From: a virus | IMG/VR virus record: IMGVR_UViG_3300030102_003270 | Location: 1 to 64,000 of that record | Direction: 5' to 3' (one strand) | DNA: 64,000 bases | Part shown: piece by piece, positions 25,654 to 34,342 of the stretch | Layout of the letters: every line of letters starts with the position of its first letter | How positions within the stretch are numbered: position 1 is the stretch's first letter | Position numbers and translations under genes: made by a program | Notes under the pieces: model-generated | What the model saw: the letters and a program-made list of their open reading frames with translations, nothing else | Databases searched by the model: none | Told to the model about the DNA's origin: nothing

Positions 25654-26055
25654 ATGCCAGCATTAGAAAAAGAAACAAAACTCGTAATGACGATATTATT
25701 CGTCGGAGCGATAAGCGGAACAAACGTCTACTTCTACTCGAAGTATGGTGATATGATTGCCTTCAACAACTACGCTCATGCGTTGGTTTTCGGGCTTATG
25801 ACCATTGGAGGAATACTAGTCATGAAGGCTATTTTTGACCTAGCCTTGAACGACTACATAGAGATGGCCTTACTAGACAGACGAATTGCTGCCTATTGGT
25901 CTAAGAAACAAAGAGATGACCAGCAAAGGGAGAAGATTAGAGCCACTATGCAACAATATAGAATCCCTCAACAGTTTGCTCCACAATTCAATCAACCAGT
26001 AGTAGAAGAGAACAGGCAGACCATCGCCCCCTCATTCTTAGCAAAATTAGAGTGA
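25654..26055 (+). CDS. Membrane protein, two predicted transmembrane helices
   Basis: 133 residues. Two hydrophobic segments are visible: LVMTILFVGAISGTNVYFY (about residues 10-28) and YAHALVFGLMTIGGILVMK (about 40-58). A charged Gln-rich cytoplasmic-like tail follows (KKQRDDQQREKIRATMQQYR). The AGTGATTGAATG start cassette precedes it. It heads a block of two membrane proteins and a GTPase not expected in a head-tail operon. A role in host-membrane interaction, egress or entry is possible, by inference. Confidence 0.75.
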   Translation: MPALEKETKLVMTILFVGAISGTNVYFYSKYGDMIAFNNYAHALVFGLMTIGGILVMKAIFDLALNDYIEMALLDRRIAAYWSKKQRDDQQREKIRATMQQYRIPQQFAPQFNQPVVEENRQTIAPSFLAKLE

Positions 26056-26059
26056 TGTC

Positions 26060-26281
26060 ATGTTAGATGCCATAGCGTTTGGTATGGATGAGGGTTCTTT
26101 GGCATATGATATGCAAAGAGCGCATTCAGCAGACGTTTGGTTTCTAAGGGCTAGGTTTTATTTTTGGGGATTCATTGCATCAGTTACTAGTTTTCTTGTT
26201 GGACATGGAATATCGTTATTTGGAGTTAATCTATATGAATCAGTCTGGGAGGGTCTTAAGGATTTCATCAGCCACCTATGA
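26060..26281 (+). CDS. Small single-pass membrane protein
   Basis: 73 residues with one hydrophobic helix (FYFWGFIASVTSFLVGHGIS, about residues 32-51), an N-terminal soluble segment and a short amphipathic C terminus. It follows another membrane protein by 4 bases and is joined to the GTPase gene by a TGAGGTGATTGAATG cassette. Size and topology are within the range of archaeal viral holin-like or envelope-associated proteins, but nothing identifies it as either. Confidence 0.7.
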   Translation: MLDAIAFGMDEGSLAYDMQRAHSADVWFLRARFYFWGFIASVTSFLVGHGISLFGVNLYESVWEGLKDFISHL

Positions 26282-26290
26282 GGTGATTGA

Positions 26291-26959
26291 ATGTCAGTAA
26301 TGACAGGTTTTGTCATAATAATGGCAGAACAGATAGGACTTCTGTGGAAGAAACTTCATGCAGTATCTTTTGGAGTATATGGAGCCACCAAGGTAGGAAA
26401 GACAACATTACATCACCAATTAAGAACAAGGGGAGAAGTGCCACAGATAAAAGAAAGAACAGTTGGAAGAGGAAGGGCAACTAGGAAATCAATAAAGATA
26501 GATGGCGACCAGCACACAATCAAGACAGCAGACATAGGAGGAGAGACACTTTATTGGGGTGAATGGCTTAAAGACATGAAAAGCCGTAAAGTCAAATACA
26601 TTATCTTCATGATTGATGATAGACATATGGATAAACACTATGATATTGAACAGCAGTTGTGTTGGACGTTTCTAGTAGATACAATATGTTCTCCTTATTG
26701 GGATGCTATAAATAGAAGACAGAAGAAAAAGAATCACGATTATCCAGTAGCAGTAGGATTATGGGCGAACAAATTTGATTTGTGGAAAGACAAATATGAA
26801 TATGAAGACATACAGAAACACCCAATATTTGAATCATTCAAAGACGGTATGCAAAAATTAAACGATAAAGGAATACCTTGTTATAAGTATATAGTAAGTG
26901 CAAAATCAGACTCAGAAATGGTTTATCGTGGTGTAGCAACAATGATAGAGGATTACTAA
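26291..26959 (+). CDS. Arf/Ras-like small GTPase
   Basis: 222 residues with a complete set of small-GTPase motifs: G1 P-loop GATKVGKT (31-38), G3 ADIGGE (80-85; DxGG is the Arf/Sar/MglA form), G4 NKFD (160-163) and G5 SAK (205-207). The position of the Arf catalytic Gln after DxGG is Glu here. Residues 1-20 (MSVMTGFVIIMAEQIGLLWK) form a hydrophobic or amphipathic helix like the membrane-binding helix of Arf proteins. Two membrane-protein genes lie directly upstream, and overlapping zinc-protein genes downstream. GTP-dependent membrane recruitment is the natural inference; no viral role is known to me. Confidence 0.88.
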   Translation: MSVMTGFVIIMAEQIGLLWKKLHAVSFGVYGATKVGKTTLHHQLRTRGEVPQIKERTVGRGRATRKSIKIDGDQHTIKTADIGGETLYWGEWLKDMKSRKVKYIIFMIDDRHMDKHYDIEQQLCWTFLVDTICSPYWDAINRRQKKKNHDYPVAVGLWANKFDLWKDKYEYEDIQKHPIFESFKDGMQKLNDKGIPCYKYIVSAKSDSEMVYRGVATMIEDY

Positions 26960-27027
26960 TGTCATATGATAACTGTTCCATGTCGCCGTATTGCTATTGT
27001 AAAACATGTAAGGAGAGAAAAGAATGA
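26959..27027 (+). CDS. Zinc-finger microprotein, 22 aa
   Basis: A 22-residue frame, MSYDNCSMSPYCYCKTCKE..., with four Cys at 6, 12, 14 and 17. Its ATG overlaps the GTPase stop (TAATG) and its stop overlaps the next ATG (ATGA), so it tiles exactly between genes. Four Cys in so short a peptide suggest a zinc-binding microprotein, but an upstream ribosome site is not clear. Confidence 0.4.
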   Translation: MSYDNCSMSPYCYCKTCKERKE

Positions 27028-27692
27028 CGATGAATTACCAACCGCCAAGTTTAATCGGTGCTACCAATGCAACGGTAGCCAACCCGTTTATGCCACCACT
27101 GAAGTTTGCTAGGGCTGCGGGTTCTATAATGACATATGAATTTAAGAGTGAAAAACCAAAGAAGCAAGTAAAGGAGATGCTAAAGGTTCTTTGGCCCGAA
27201 AGAAAGTCCTTTTTCAAAATACCATTTGGTTACAAATTTAACACTAAGGACAGATGTGTTGTCTGTGGAACTCATAAAATCTGGGATAGGTCAGACCCTA
27301 TGAGGCCACCTATACCACTTCACAAAGTAAAGAAAGGCTATCCAATGAGAGGGACTTATTGTGAAAAACATGCGGGATTGTATATGCAATATGAAATGCT
27401 AGAACAACAGATAATCGCACAAGAGCATGGGCTAGAATTTAATCAATATATACCAAAACCAAAGATGCCCAAGATGCTACAATCTGCACCGCTAACTTCA
27501 TTAAGGCAATCAGATATAGAGTCATTGTCTACGATAGGTTGGATGATACGACCACCTAAAATGTTAAATGAAACAAAAGAAGATGAGTTGTTCAGATTAA
27601 CAATAGAAAGCCAGTCAATAAATACAAGAATAATAGAGTTGATGTCAACAGGCACACAAATAGTACAAAGAGAAATAGAAGAGGTGGAATGA
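27024..27692 (+). CDS. Zinc-binding hypothetical protein, 222 aa
   Basis: Start at 27024, about 8 bases after AAGGAGAG. Residues ~78-115 carry CVVCGTHKIWD then YCEKHAG, giving a C-x2-C...C-x2-H zinc site like that of some HNH or treble-clef proteins, but no HNH catalytic His-Asn pattern is seen. Remaining regions are Pro-rich and helical (MLEQQIIAQEHGLEFNQYI). The same operon segment as the GTPase. Function unknown. Confidence 0.7.
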   Translation: MTMNYQPPSLIGATNATVANPFMPPLKFARAAGSIMTYEFKSEKPKKQVKEMLKVLWPERKSFFKIPFGYKFNTKDRCVVCGTHKIWDRSDPMRPPIPLHKVKKGYPMRGTYCEKHAGLYMQYEMLEQQIIAQEHGLEFNQYIPKPKMPKMLQSAPLTSLRQSDIESLSTIGWMIRPPKMLNETKEDELFRLTIESQSINTRIIELMSTGTQIVQREIEEVE

Positions 27693-27693
27693 A

Positions 27694-28401
27694 ATGGGAC
27701 TTTTTGGAACAAGCAATACAACATTGGCACAGCAGATAACACAACAAGGTGCTGCTGATTTCAAAGCAGTTAACAACTTGCTAACGCTACAAGAGAATCA
27801 TGTAGAGGAATTCTTCACGTATCATGGTGTGGAATTCATTACTGCATTTGAGAAATTATTAGAAGATGTGACTACTAGGGTGATAGCACAGATGCTTCCT
27901 AAACTAAAATTCATCAACAACACAAACGGTGATTTGGAAGTAGAGCAGAATGCACTGAGGGAGTTTGAAACAATAACTGCTGAGAACATACAATTAGACA
28001 TACAGGCTATTGTTTCTGCTGCGTTGAATACAGAAGTGGTCATGCAAAGGAAGATGGCTAAACAACAGTATCTAGAAGCACAAGGTTTCGCTACATCACA
28101 AATGCCACAGCAACAAACAATGCAACCACAAATGGGTATGCCAAACCAAGGAGGACTAAACCCCTCTCAAATAACAGGCGGTAATCCTATAATGCAAGCA
28201 AATAATATGATAAATCAACAACAACAGGCATTCAACAATCCGTCTGGATATCCTGTTCCACCAGCAGGAACCGATACAATGGGTAATCCATATTGGATAG
28301 ACCCTGCTACCGGACAAGCAACATATACACCGCCGGGTTCTGGGTTAGGTCTAGGTGCAATGATTCAGAAAGGTGCTGCATGGGCGGCTTGGCTGGCATG
28401 A
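27694..28401 (+). CDS. Hypothetical protein with Gln/Asn/Met-rich linker
   Basis: 235 residues. A helical N-terminal half (residues 1-125) is followed by a low-complexity Gln/Met/Asn/Pro region (PQQQTMQPQMGMPNQGG), then a conserved-looking GNPYWIDPATGQATYTPPGS motif and an Ala/Trp-rich hydrophobic end (KGAAWAAWLA). No family recognised. The C-terminal hydrophobic tail could insert into a membrane or bind a partner. Confidence 0.65.
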   Translation: MGLFGTSNTTLAQQITQQGAADFKAVNNLLTLQENHVEEFFTYHGVEFITAFEKLLEDVTTRVIAQMLPKLKFINNTNGDLEVEQNALREFETITAENIQLDIQAIVSAALNTEVVMQRKMAKQQYLEAQGFATSQMPQQQTMQPQMGMPNQGGLNPSQITGGNPIMQANNMINQQQQAFNNPSGYPVPPAGTDTMGNPYWIDPATGQATYTPPGSGLGLGAMIQKGAAWAAWLA

Positions 28402-28410
28402 GGCGGATAA

Positions 28411-30285
28411 ATGACCATAGTTATTCCTTCTCGTCTGGTATTGGACAAGCAGAATAGCGTAGTATCTTTAGGTGAAACCATAAGGCTAGATTCTTCCGAC
28501 ATGGGAAATACATCTAGCCCTATGTTTAGGTTGATGGTAAGATACTTACTTAATCCTGTATCTTCGGGTGACTATGACAAAATAGAAAGAAACCTACCCA
28601 AATTCCTAAACTATGACTTCATGGAGAATGCATCAGAACAAACTCCCGATATGAAATACGATAAAGAGGAATACAAGAAGCATGTAGATGATGCTTACAG
28701 ATTAATATCAGAAATGGACATAAGGCAATTCTTAGAGGAACATGTAAAGCCGAAAATAAGACAAAGTGATAAAGCAAGTTTTAGCCAAAAAGATTTAGAT
28801 TTCGTTCTGATTAACTTAGGTGAATCAAACCTACCCATGAAGGAGTATCTAACTTCTTCGGGGTTTGACCAAATAATAGGTGCTAGGAAGACAGGAGAGA
28901 CTAGCAGAAAAATTAGGAATATAGCAGAATCCAAAGCAATGTATGAAGATGCTTTGAAAAACATTGACAAATACATAGATGTGACCCAGACTAAAAATGA
29001 ACAGAAGGCCGGAGGAGCAGGAGGGTATTTGACAACAGTTGATGGGGTGCGTGAAGAAAGACCTGCTAGTATCATAGAATACGATATAGTAATAGATACA
29101 GAAAAGATGTTCAACGATATTTTCAAAGAGGCAGGTATATCCCCTCAAATGAACCTGCAAAAGTCACAGATAAATCTAGATGATGTCTTGGAAGACTATC
29201 AAAAACAAATACAACCCGAAAGCGATTATCAAATGGAAATAAAACCAGACATGCCTACTCTACAAGATTTGAGTGAGTTCAAATTCATATGGTTTCCTAA
29301 AGATTTGAGGGACGAAGCAAGTAAGGATTCTCAACTAGCGGAGAAGATTATCAAAATAAACATGAAGTTGATTTGGAATGAGGATAGGTCCGAGTATGAA
29401 ATGCCATATGATACGCTAGACGAGGAACAAAAAAATCTACTTTTTTTACTCTTTAACACTAACGTAATAAAGATTGATTCAATTTATAAGTATGTTAAAG
29501 ATGGTAAAACACCTTCAAACAGAAGTTTGAACAAAGAAGAGGTAGATTTCCTAAAAACACAAATACAACCAAGAGCCAAAACACAAGGACAAAAACCTAG
29601 TTTCGTAGATGAATATGAACAAAAATTATGGAGTAATGTAAAAGATAAAGTGTTAGCAGATAGAAGAATGGATGTAATATTACATGCTCCAGAAGAAAGT
29701 AAATATAAAGAAATAAAGTTATTTAAGACACCAATAAATTATTCTAAGCCAGTAGTTAATGGAAAAGAAGGATTATTAAGTGTAAGAAGAAATGATTCTT
29801 CTAAAGTCATGAATGATATTATCAAAAGTATGTTGAATCCTAGTGACATAGGTTTGCATACACTAAAGGCAAGAGTCATTCAAGTAGATGAGCCTTATGT
29901 TAAACTAGGAGAGAACTATCTTAGAAACAAAACAATGCCAAGTGGAGGTTCTTCAAAGGACAATAAGAAAATATTTAGAGAACTTTTAGATGAGAAATGG
30001 AATGTATTTAGATTGATAGATGCAGATTATAAATCAAAGGCAAGACCATTTTTGAGTGATATAGAGGAAGCATTTCCTCAAAGAAGACCAAACAAAAAGA
30101 AACTTACAGATGTTGATTATGAAAGAATGAAAAAACCAATTACTAGACCGGGCAGTAATCCTGTTGGTTCAGCAGGTAGAGTTAAGGAAGGAGGCCAAGT
30201 CAAGATGATTAGTGTCAAGTCAAGGGTATTCAACAGTTCCATAAAGAGACAACTTAGAAGACTAAAGAGGTATGTAAATGAGTAA
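28411..30285 (+). CDS. Large hypothetical protein, 624 aa
   Basis: Soluble, charged protein with no recognised domain, preceded by GGCGG. An internal Gly-rich loop (KAGGAGGYLTTVDG) lies near residue 197. From about 29.45 kb onward codons become distinctly more AT-rich, suggesting mosaic origin of the C-terminal half. The C terminus is basic (SSIKRQLRRLKRYVNE) and overlaps the connector start by 8 bases. Position between the GTPase block and the connector suggests a head-tail junction role, unproven. Confidence 0.65.
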   Translation: MTIVIPSRLVLDKQNSVVSLGETIRLDSSDMGNTSSPMFRLMVRYLLNPVSSGDYDKIERNLPKFLNYDFMENASEQTPDMKYDKEEYKKHVDDAYRLISEMDIRQFLEEHVKPKIRQSDKASFSQKDLDFVLINLGESNLPMKEYLTSSGFDQIIGARKTGETSRKIRNIAESKAMYEDALKNIDKYIDVTQTKNEQKAGGAGGYLTTVDGVREERPASIIEYDIVIDTEKMFNDIFKEAGISPQMNLQKSQINLDDVLEDYQKQIQPESDYQMEIKPDMPTLQDLSEFKFIWFPKDLRDEASKDSQLAEKIIKINMKLIWNEDRSEYEMPYDTLDEEQKNLLFLLFNTNVIKIDSIYKYVKDGKTPSNRSLNKEEVDFLKTQIQPRAKTQGQKPSFVDEYEQKLWSNVKDKVLADRRMDVILHAPEESKYKEIKLFKTPINYSKPVVNGKEGLLSVRRNDSSKVMNDIIKSMLNPSDIGLHTLKARVIQVDEPYVKLGENYLRNKTMPSGGSSKDNKKIFRELLDEKWNVFRLIDADYKSKARPFLSDIEEAFPQRRPNKKKLTDVDYERMKKPITRPGSNPVGSAGRVKEGGQVKMISVKSRVFNSSIKRQLRRLKRYVNE

Positions 30286-31390
30286 ATTGAAGACAGAAAG
30301 CGATTATATAATTAGCACTTTGCCTAATTACTCAACAGGAATAGGTCATTATACAACACACACAGAAGTTTCAGATTTACTCCAAGTAGGTGCTTTCACT
30401 GTTGATTCAGTGCCTAGTATAGCAATGGTTGGCAAGATAATAAAAAGAGTAGAGGGTAAGATAGACAACAGCATAAAATTATCCTTTAGGCCAGAGATAA
30501 TCAAGGACGAAGTTCATAATTTTGAATCCTTGAGAATGAATTCCTATCCTGTTGTTCCTTTCAAAGACTATGTTGGATTTATACAACTACAAAGTGAGTC
30601 AATAAGAAAGATAATCAAGTTAGAAGTTTATCAAGGAAGCGAATACGTTGACCTTGCTTCAGCCAGTGTAAAATATACTCCTCCAGAAAGTCCTGTTAAT
30701 GGCTCGTTTACCATTACTTTAGGGGTAGGAGATGCAGGGACAGGATATAGATTTACATTAACTAAAGGAAATTCAAACGGTTTTTACGATACATTTGGTC
30801 AAAAAACAACTGTTTTACAAATATGTGACGCAATAAACGAAGTATTTCCATCAAAGACTGCACAATTTACAGGAGAAACAACATCCAAAAGCACAACAGA
30901 TGCTCCCGATAATGGTGGAGTAACTAGAAGTATTTCTGATTTCTTTTATGCAAGTCCTTCAGGGGGAGGAACACAAGTATGCATTACTTCTCTACTTCCT
31001 TCTGATGCGGGAACTATATGCACTATTGAAGCAACACACGGTAGCCATACTACTTCTACTTCCTTTACGGACAATGAGACTTCTGGTAGAGAAGATGACT
31101 TTTGGACTATCAATGATGAGGGTAAGTTATTCTTCAAACAGAACTATCCTTACTATCAAAACCATTCTATAAGAGTGACATATGTAAGAGGTAAATCAAG
31201 AGTTCCTGCTGAAATACATGAGGCAGCAACTAAACTAGCAGCAGCAGAAATACTTGTCCATGATGACAATACTATCCTTATTGCCGAGACAGGTTCTAAT
31301 ATTGACATAAAGACCAAGCACGAAATATTGGTCAAAGAAGCAGAAGATATCATCAAAGGAAAGCAGGTTCTACTGCATCTCATAGACTAG
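30278..31390 (+). CDS. Head-tail connector-like protein with inserted beta domain
   Basis: 370 residues. The N-terminal helical part (TEVSDLLQVGAFTVDSVPS, KIIKRVEGKIDNSI) and the C-terminal helical part (VPAEIHEAATKLAAAEILVHDD) resemble gp6/gp15-type head-tail connectors, which sit beneath the portal. Between them, residues ~125-275 are an inserted beta-rich domain (NGSFTITLGVGDAGTGYRFT ... TSTSFTDNE) similar in layout to the repeats in the 922-residue tail protein at 36786. The connector call rests on fold-like pattern and position. Confidence 0.65.
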   Translation: MSKLKTESDYIISTLPNYSTGIGHYTTHTEVSDLLQVGAFTVDSVPSIAMVGKIIKRVEGKIDNSIKLSFRPEIIKDEVHNFESLRMNSYPVVPFKDYVGFIQLQSESIRKIIKLEVYQGSEYVDLASASVKYTPPESPVNGSFTITLGVGDAGTGYRFTLTKGNSNGFYDTFGQKTTVLQICDAINEVFPSKTAQFTGETTSKSTTDAPDNGGVTRSISDFFYASPSGGGTQVCITSLLPSDAGTICTIEATHGSHTTSTSFTDNETSGREDDFWTINDEGKLFFKQNYPYYQNHSIRVTYVRGKSRVPAEIHEAATKLAAAEILVHDDNTILIAETGSNIDIKTKHEILVKEAEDIIKGKQVLLHLID

Positions 31391-31398
31391 GTGAAGAC

Positions 31399-31641
31399 AT
31401 GGACCCCTCAGTAAACTTCTATCGAGTGATGAAGAAGTATGCTGATGAGCAGATTAGGATAGCAAGGGAAAGAGAAGAAATCTTATCTGAGTTAGGTTTG
31501 GGAATAGAGACAGAAGCAGACTTGAATGAATATCTCCTAGAAGTAGGAACAAAAGCAGCATCATTAAAATTAGTGGAATATAGCATGGAGATGTATAAAA
31601 ATACAGCATTAGCGGTAAAGAGGGAAATCCATGTTAGATGA
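31399..31641 (+). CDS. Small helical protein, 80 aa
   Basis: Entirely helical, charged, with KKYADEQIRIAREREEILSE near the N terminus and YSMEMYKNTALAVKREIHVR at the end. It follows the connector and overlaps the next gene by 11 bases. Likely a small head-tail joining or chaperone component by position; family not recognised. Confidence 0.65.
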   Translation: MDPSVNFYRVMKKYADEQIRIAREREEILSELGLGIETEADLNEYLLEVGTKAASLKLVEYSMEMYKNTALAVKREIHVR

Positions 31642-32176
31642 AGTCACTTTCGTTATCCGTCTTCTCAGCGACAATTGGACAGATGCGGCTGAAAATACAA
31701 ACGGAGTAAATGCATACGGCGACCCTACTCCGGGCTTGGCAAATCATCGAGGTAAACCGAACATAATTGATGTTAGGAGCATAGAACCGGGACAAGGAAG
31801 AAGATACGATGCCGACCAGAAAGAGGTAATCGTGGTTTTCGAGGATAGCGCAAGCCTAACTCTACCCACTATTGATTGGTCTATTAGAAACGAGGACTAT
31901 TCCTTTACTCTTCACCTTAGAGTTCTACATCAAAAACAGTGGACGAGTTTAACTTACGGAAGGGATAGACTGCAAAGTTTATATCAAATCGCAAGATACA
32001 TCCTAGAGAAGAAAGGTCTGCGACCCGCCGTATATGACGCAAACAATAATATCGAGGGTAGTGCAGAATTAATTCAAATAACAGGCAGAAGTGAGGCTAA
32101 TGATAGAGGTAAGCGTTTATTAGGTTATAAGATGTCTGTTACCATGAAAAGGTTCGGAAGAACCACAGTATGTTAG
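31631..32176 (+). CDS. Tail-completion/terminator-like protein
   Basis: 181 residues, mixed alpha/beta: VTFVIRLLSDNWTDAAEN at the N terminus, a beta-hairpin centre (EVIVVFEDSASLTLPTIDWS), a helix LQSLYQIARYILEKKGLRP and a final strand pair. Size, position between the connector and the tail tube, and this layout fit tail terminator or tail-completion proteins, which cap the tail and join it to the head. No direct sequence match from memory. Confidence 0.6.
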   Translation: MLDEVTFVIRLLSDNWTDAAENTNGVNAYGDPTPGLANHRGKPNIIDVRSIEPGQGRRYDADQKEVIVVFEDSASLTLPTIDWSIRNEDYSFTLHLRVLHQKQWTSLTYGRDRLQSLYQIARYILEKKGLRPAVYDANNNIEGSAELIQITGRSEANDRGKRLLGYKMSVTMKRFGRTTVC

Positions 32177-32188
32177 TAAGGTGATAAA

Positions 32189-33772
32189 ATGGGCAGCAGT
32201 GAAGTATATACAGGAGCAGGAGCATCGGCAACGTTAATCCCAGAAGCGGATTATAACATTGGAAATCAGTTAGGACCGATATCAATAACCACAGATGTAA
32301 AGGGTTTTGGTTTCCTTAATTCAAACAATAACAGTGCAGTAGATAGAACAACATTATCATGGGGTTCTGACGCTACTGACGGCGGCGCAGAATCAGATAC
32401 CAATAGGCTCCCTGTCAATATATATCAAGGATGTTTTGCTGAAGTCTCTAAATACGAATCGGGTTCAACCACAGAAGTTCCCTTGGGAATACACGTAATC
32501 AAGAGCAACGCTGCACAGACAATAACTTTCGATAGAGAACTTTCTGGTACAGATACAGATAGATTCACAGTAAAAATACTAGGGTTCGGAACACCTTTAC
32601 ATTCACCAGCAGTAATGACAGGTAAGCACAATTTACTATCAGATAACTGGTTAGGTTTGGTGAACTCAATAACTGCACCAAGCATTGATGCTGAAATGAA
32701 GCAATTAAATCTAGCACTAGGGGGAACCAGAAACTTTGGTTTCCAATACAAAGGAGCAGAATCCTACGGAAGTGCATCTATTGATGTATCTCTAAACAAT
32801 GGTTCTTGGTTATATTACGCATTAGGAAAGAAAACATTTACTGCAACTCAAAAAACTAATTCTCAAGGTACGGCTATAAATTTAAGTTTGAATCAAGAAA
32901 ACGGTAAAGTGTACTATGACGATACAAATAAGACATTTCATAGATTAGAATCAACAACATTAAGCCCACCTAAACCATACGGAACAGCAGACGCTAGTAT
33001 ACTGAAGTTATCTGATGATAGTAAAATAGATTATCAATTTACAGAAGCCGATGGAGACTCACTACCGTCTTTTGCATTAGAATTCACAAATGAGAAAGGT
33101 AATGTTGCTGACGCAAACTATTTTCAAGATGCTTCAGATGAAAGATTATTCTCTCGTATATTCACAGGATGCCAAGTCAATACATTATCAATAAATTTTG
33201 AAGAGGGTCAAGAAGTTAAGGCTAGTATTGACGCAGTTACTAGAAGAGGATATGATAGCAACCAAAATTACACACCAAAAAGAAGAGTTAGAACACCATC
33301 TTCTTTATTCAACTACAATGATACCGATGCAAACTTACCATTTATGTTTTCAGATGGAACCATTCAAGCATTTGGTCAAAATCTTGCTAGAGTAAAAAGC
33401 GGGACTCTTACTATTAACAACAACATAACTCCACAAAGATACATCGGTAATTATGATAGGTCTATTGTATCTGCACATATACCTGCACAAAGAACTTATG
33501 AAATAACTCTTAACTTACAAATTACAGACAGGTTGATTTTTGATGAATTAAGAAGTGCTGATGAAGTTACTCTAGGAGACATTGTTCTAACATTTGATAA
33601 AAATGCTACTGCCGATACTGATAAGATTACAATGACGTTGAAAGATTACATAGTGCAATCTGTTGATATTCCGTTCCCAGACGACAAAGGAATGATTGAT
33701 GTGGCCGTGACTCTAGCGGCCCGGACCCTACATGAGTGTAAATATCATGGTAAATGGATTATCATTGGATAA
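32189..33772 (+). CDS. Major tail tube protein
   Basis: 527 residues, larger than many tube proteins. The start uses AAGGTGATAAAATG. The C-terminal third (LARVKSGTLTINNNITPQRY ... TYEITLNLQITDRLIF ... DVAVTLAART) has the SGTLTINN and ARxxEITL patterns typical of phage tail tube domains. It stacks as hexameric rings to form the DNA-conducting tube. The N-terminal half probably holds an additional exposed domain. Followed by the only sizeable non-coding gap in the left arm. Confidence 0.78.
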   Translation: MGSSEVYTGAGASATLIPEADYNIGNQLGPISITTDVKGFGFLNSNNNSAVDRTTLSWGSDATDGGAESDTNRLPVNIYQGCFAEVSKYESGSTTEVPLGIHVIKSNAAQTITFDRELSGTDTDRFTVKILGFGTPLHSPAVMTGKHNLLSDNWLGLVNSITAPSIDAEMKQLNLALGGTRNFGFQYKGAESYGSASIDVSLNNGSWLYYALGKKTFTATQKTNSQGTAINLSLNQENGKVYYDDTNKTFHRLESTTLSPPKPYGTADASILKLSDDSKIDYQFTEADGDSLPSFALEFTNEKGNVADANYFQDASDERLFSRIFTGCQVNTLSINFEEGQEVKASIDAVTRRGYDSNQNYTPKRRVRTPSSLFNYNDTDANLPFMFSDGTIQAFGQNLARVKSGTLTINNNITPQRYIGNYDRSIVSAHIPAQRTYEITLNLQITDRLIFDELRSADEVTLGDIVLTFDKNATADTDKITMTLKDYIVQSVDIPFPDDKGMIDVAVTLAARTLHECKYHGKWIIIG

Positions 33773-33985
33773 ATCGAGTGAAAAACAATTCAAAGGGTTA
33801 TACAATATTTCTAAGAAAGTCGAGGGCGAAAATGATGCACAAATCTGTGAATCTGTGGGTCTATTCCTGTTTTCGTAGTATGGATTCGTCCATATTAGGA
33901 GGGCTAAAAAGAGGATAAAATCCTTTTATCTTAACATTCCACTAACAATCGTTTGTTTGTTAGTTTTATATTGTAGGTGGAAAAA
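33773..33985 (+). promoter_or_regulatory. 213-bp non-coding region with three hairpins before the tail chaperone
   Basis: No supported gene. In order: a near direct repeat AATCTGTGAATCTGTGG (33843-33859); a hairpin TATGGA-TTCG-TCCATA (33879-33894); a hairpin GATAAAA-TCC-TTTTATC (33914-33930); a hairpin ACTAACAA/TTGTTAGT with an 8-base loop (33941-33964) followed by TTT. An AGGTGG ribosome site (33975-33980) ends the region. Likely terminates or separates the tube transcript from the chaperone/tape-measure transcript; the precise function is not determined. Confidence 0.55.
33941..33967 (+). terminator. Hairpin plus short U-run after tail tube gene
   Basis: ACTAACAA (33941-33948) pairs with TTGTTAGT (33957-33964), 8-base loop, followed by TTT, giving four T in a row. 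It lies 168 bases after the tail tube stop and 18 bases before the next ATG. It may reduce read-through or control translation of the tail chaperone. Confidence 0.4.
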
Positions 33986-34342
33986 ATGGAAAATGTAGTA
34001 AGTGATAAGAACAGACTGTTTACAACAGTAGAAACAAAATGTCATCTTTTGAAAGTTGATGAAACTTCAGATGATATATTGAAGGTGTGGGTCAAAGAAC
34101 CTACATGGCTTCAAGTAGAACAAGCGTTATCTGTGGTGATGAACCTTAACGCTGACCAAGGAAGTATGGGCATAGACCTAAATAAAATGTATAGGTTTAT
34201 GGTTGAAAACTTCATAGAGAAAACAGAACCGTCATTAACGACAGTAGAAATTTTAAGGTTGACTCCTTTTGTTGGAGCGCAATTAAAAAATGTTCTACCT
34301 AATCCCTTTAATGATTTCTTAGGGGATGATACGGGAAACTGA
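33986..34342 (+). CDS. Tail assembly chaperone, upstream frame (gpG-like)
   Basis: ATG 33986 lies 5 bases after AGGTGG; an upstream in-frame GTG (33977) is inside that site. The 118-residue product ends DFLGDDTGN. It sits between tail tube and tape measure, the standard place of the lambda G/GT chaperone pair. The last two codons before the stop form the slippery heptamer G-GGA-AAC (34333-34339), with the TGA directly after it. Ribosomes that slip one base back continue into the overlapping frame to make a longer chaperone. The chaperone coats the tape measure protein during tail assembly. Confidence 0.85.
   Translation: MENVVSDKNRLFTTVETKCHLLKVDETSDDILKVWVKEPTWLQVEQALSVVMNLNADQGSMGIDLNKMYRFMVENFIEKTEPSLTTVEILRLTPFVGAQLKNVLPNPFNDFLGDDTGN

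Noticed and set aside
33832-33918. 28-codon frame (MMHKSVNLWVYS...) in the non-coding gap
   Set aside because: No ribosome site, the frame runs through two hairpins, and composition is not gene-like.
33965-33972. TATA-box-like TTTATATT before the tail chaperone
   Set aside because: An archaeal TATA box directs a start about 25 bases downstream, which would fall inside the gene after the ATG and its good ribosome site.
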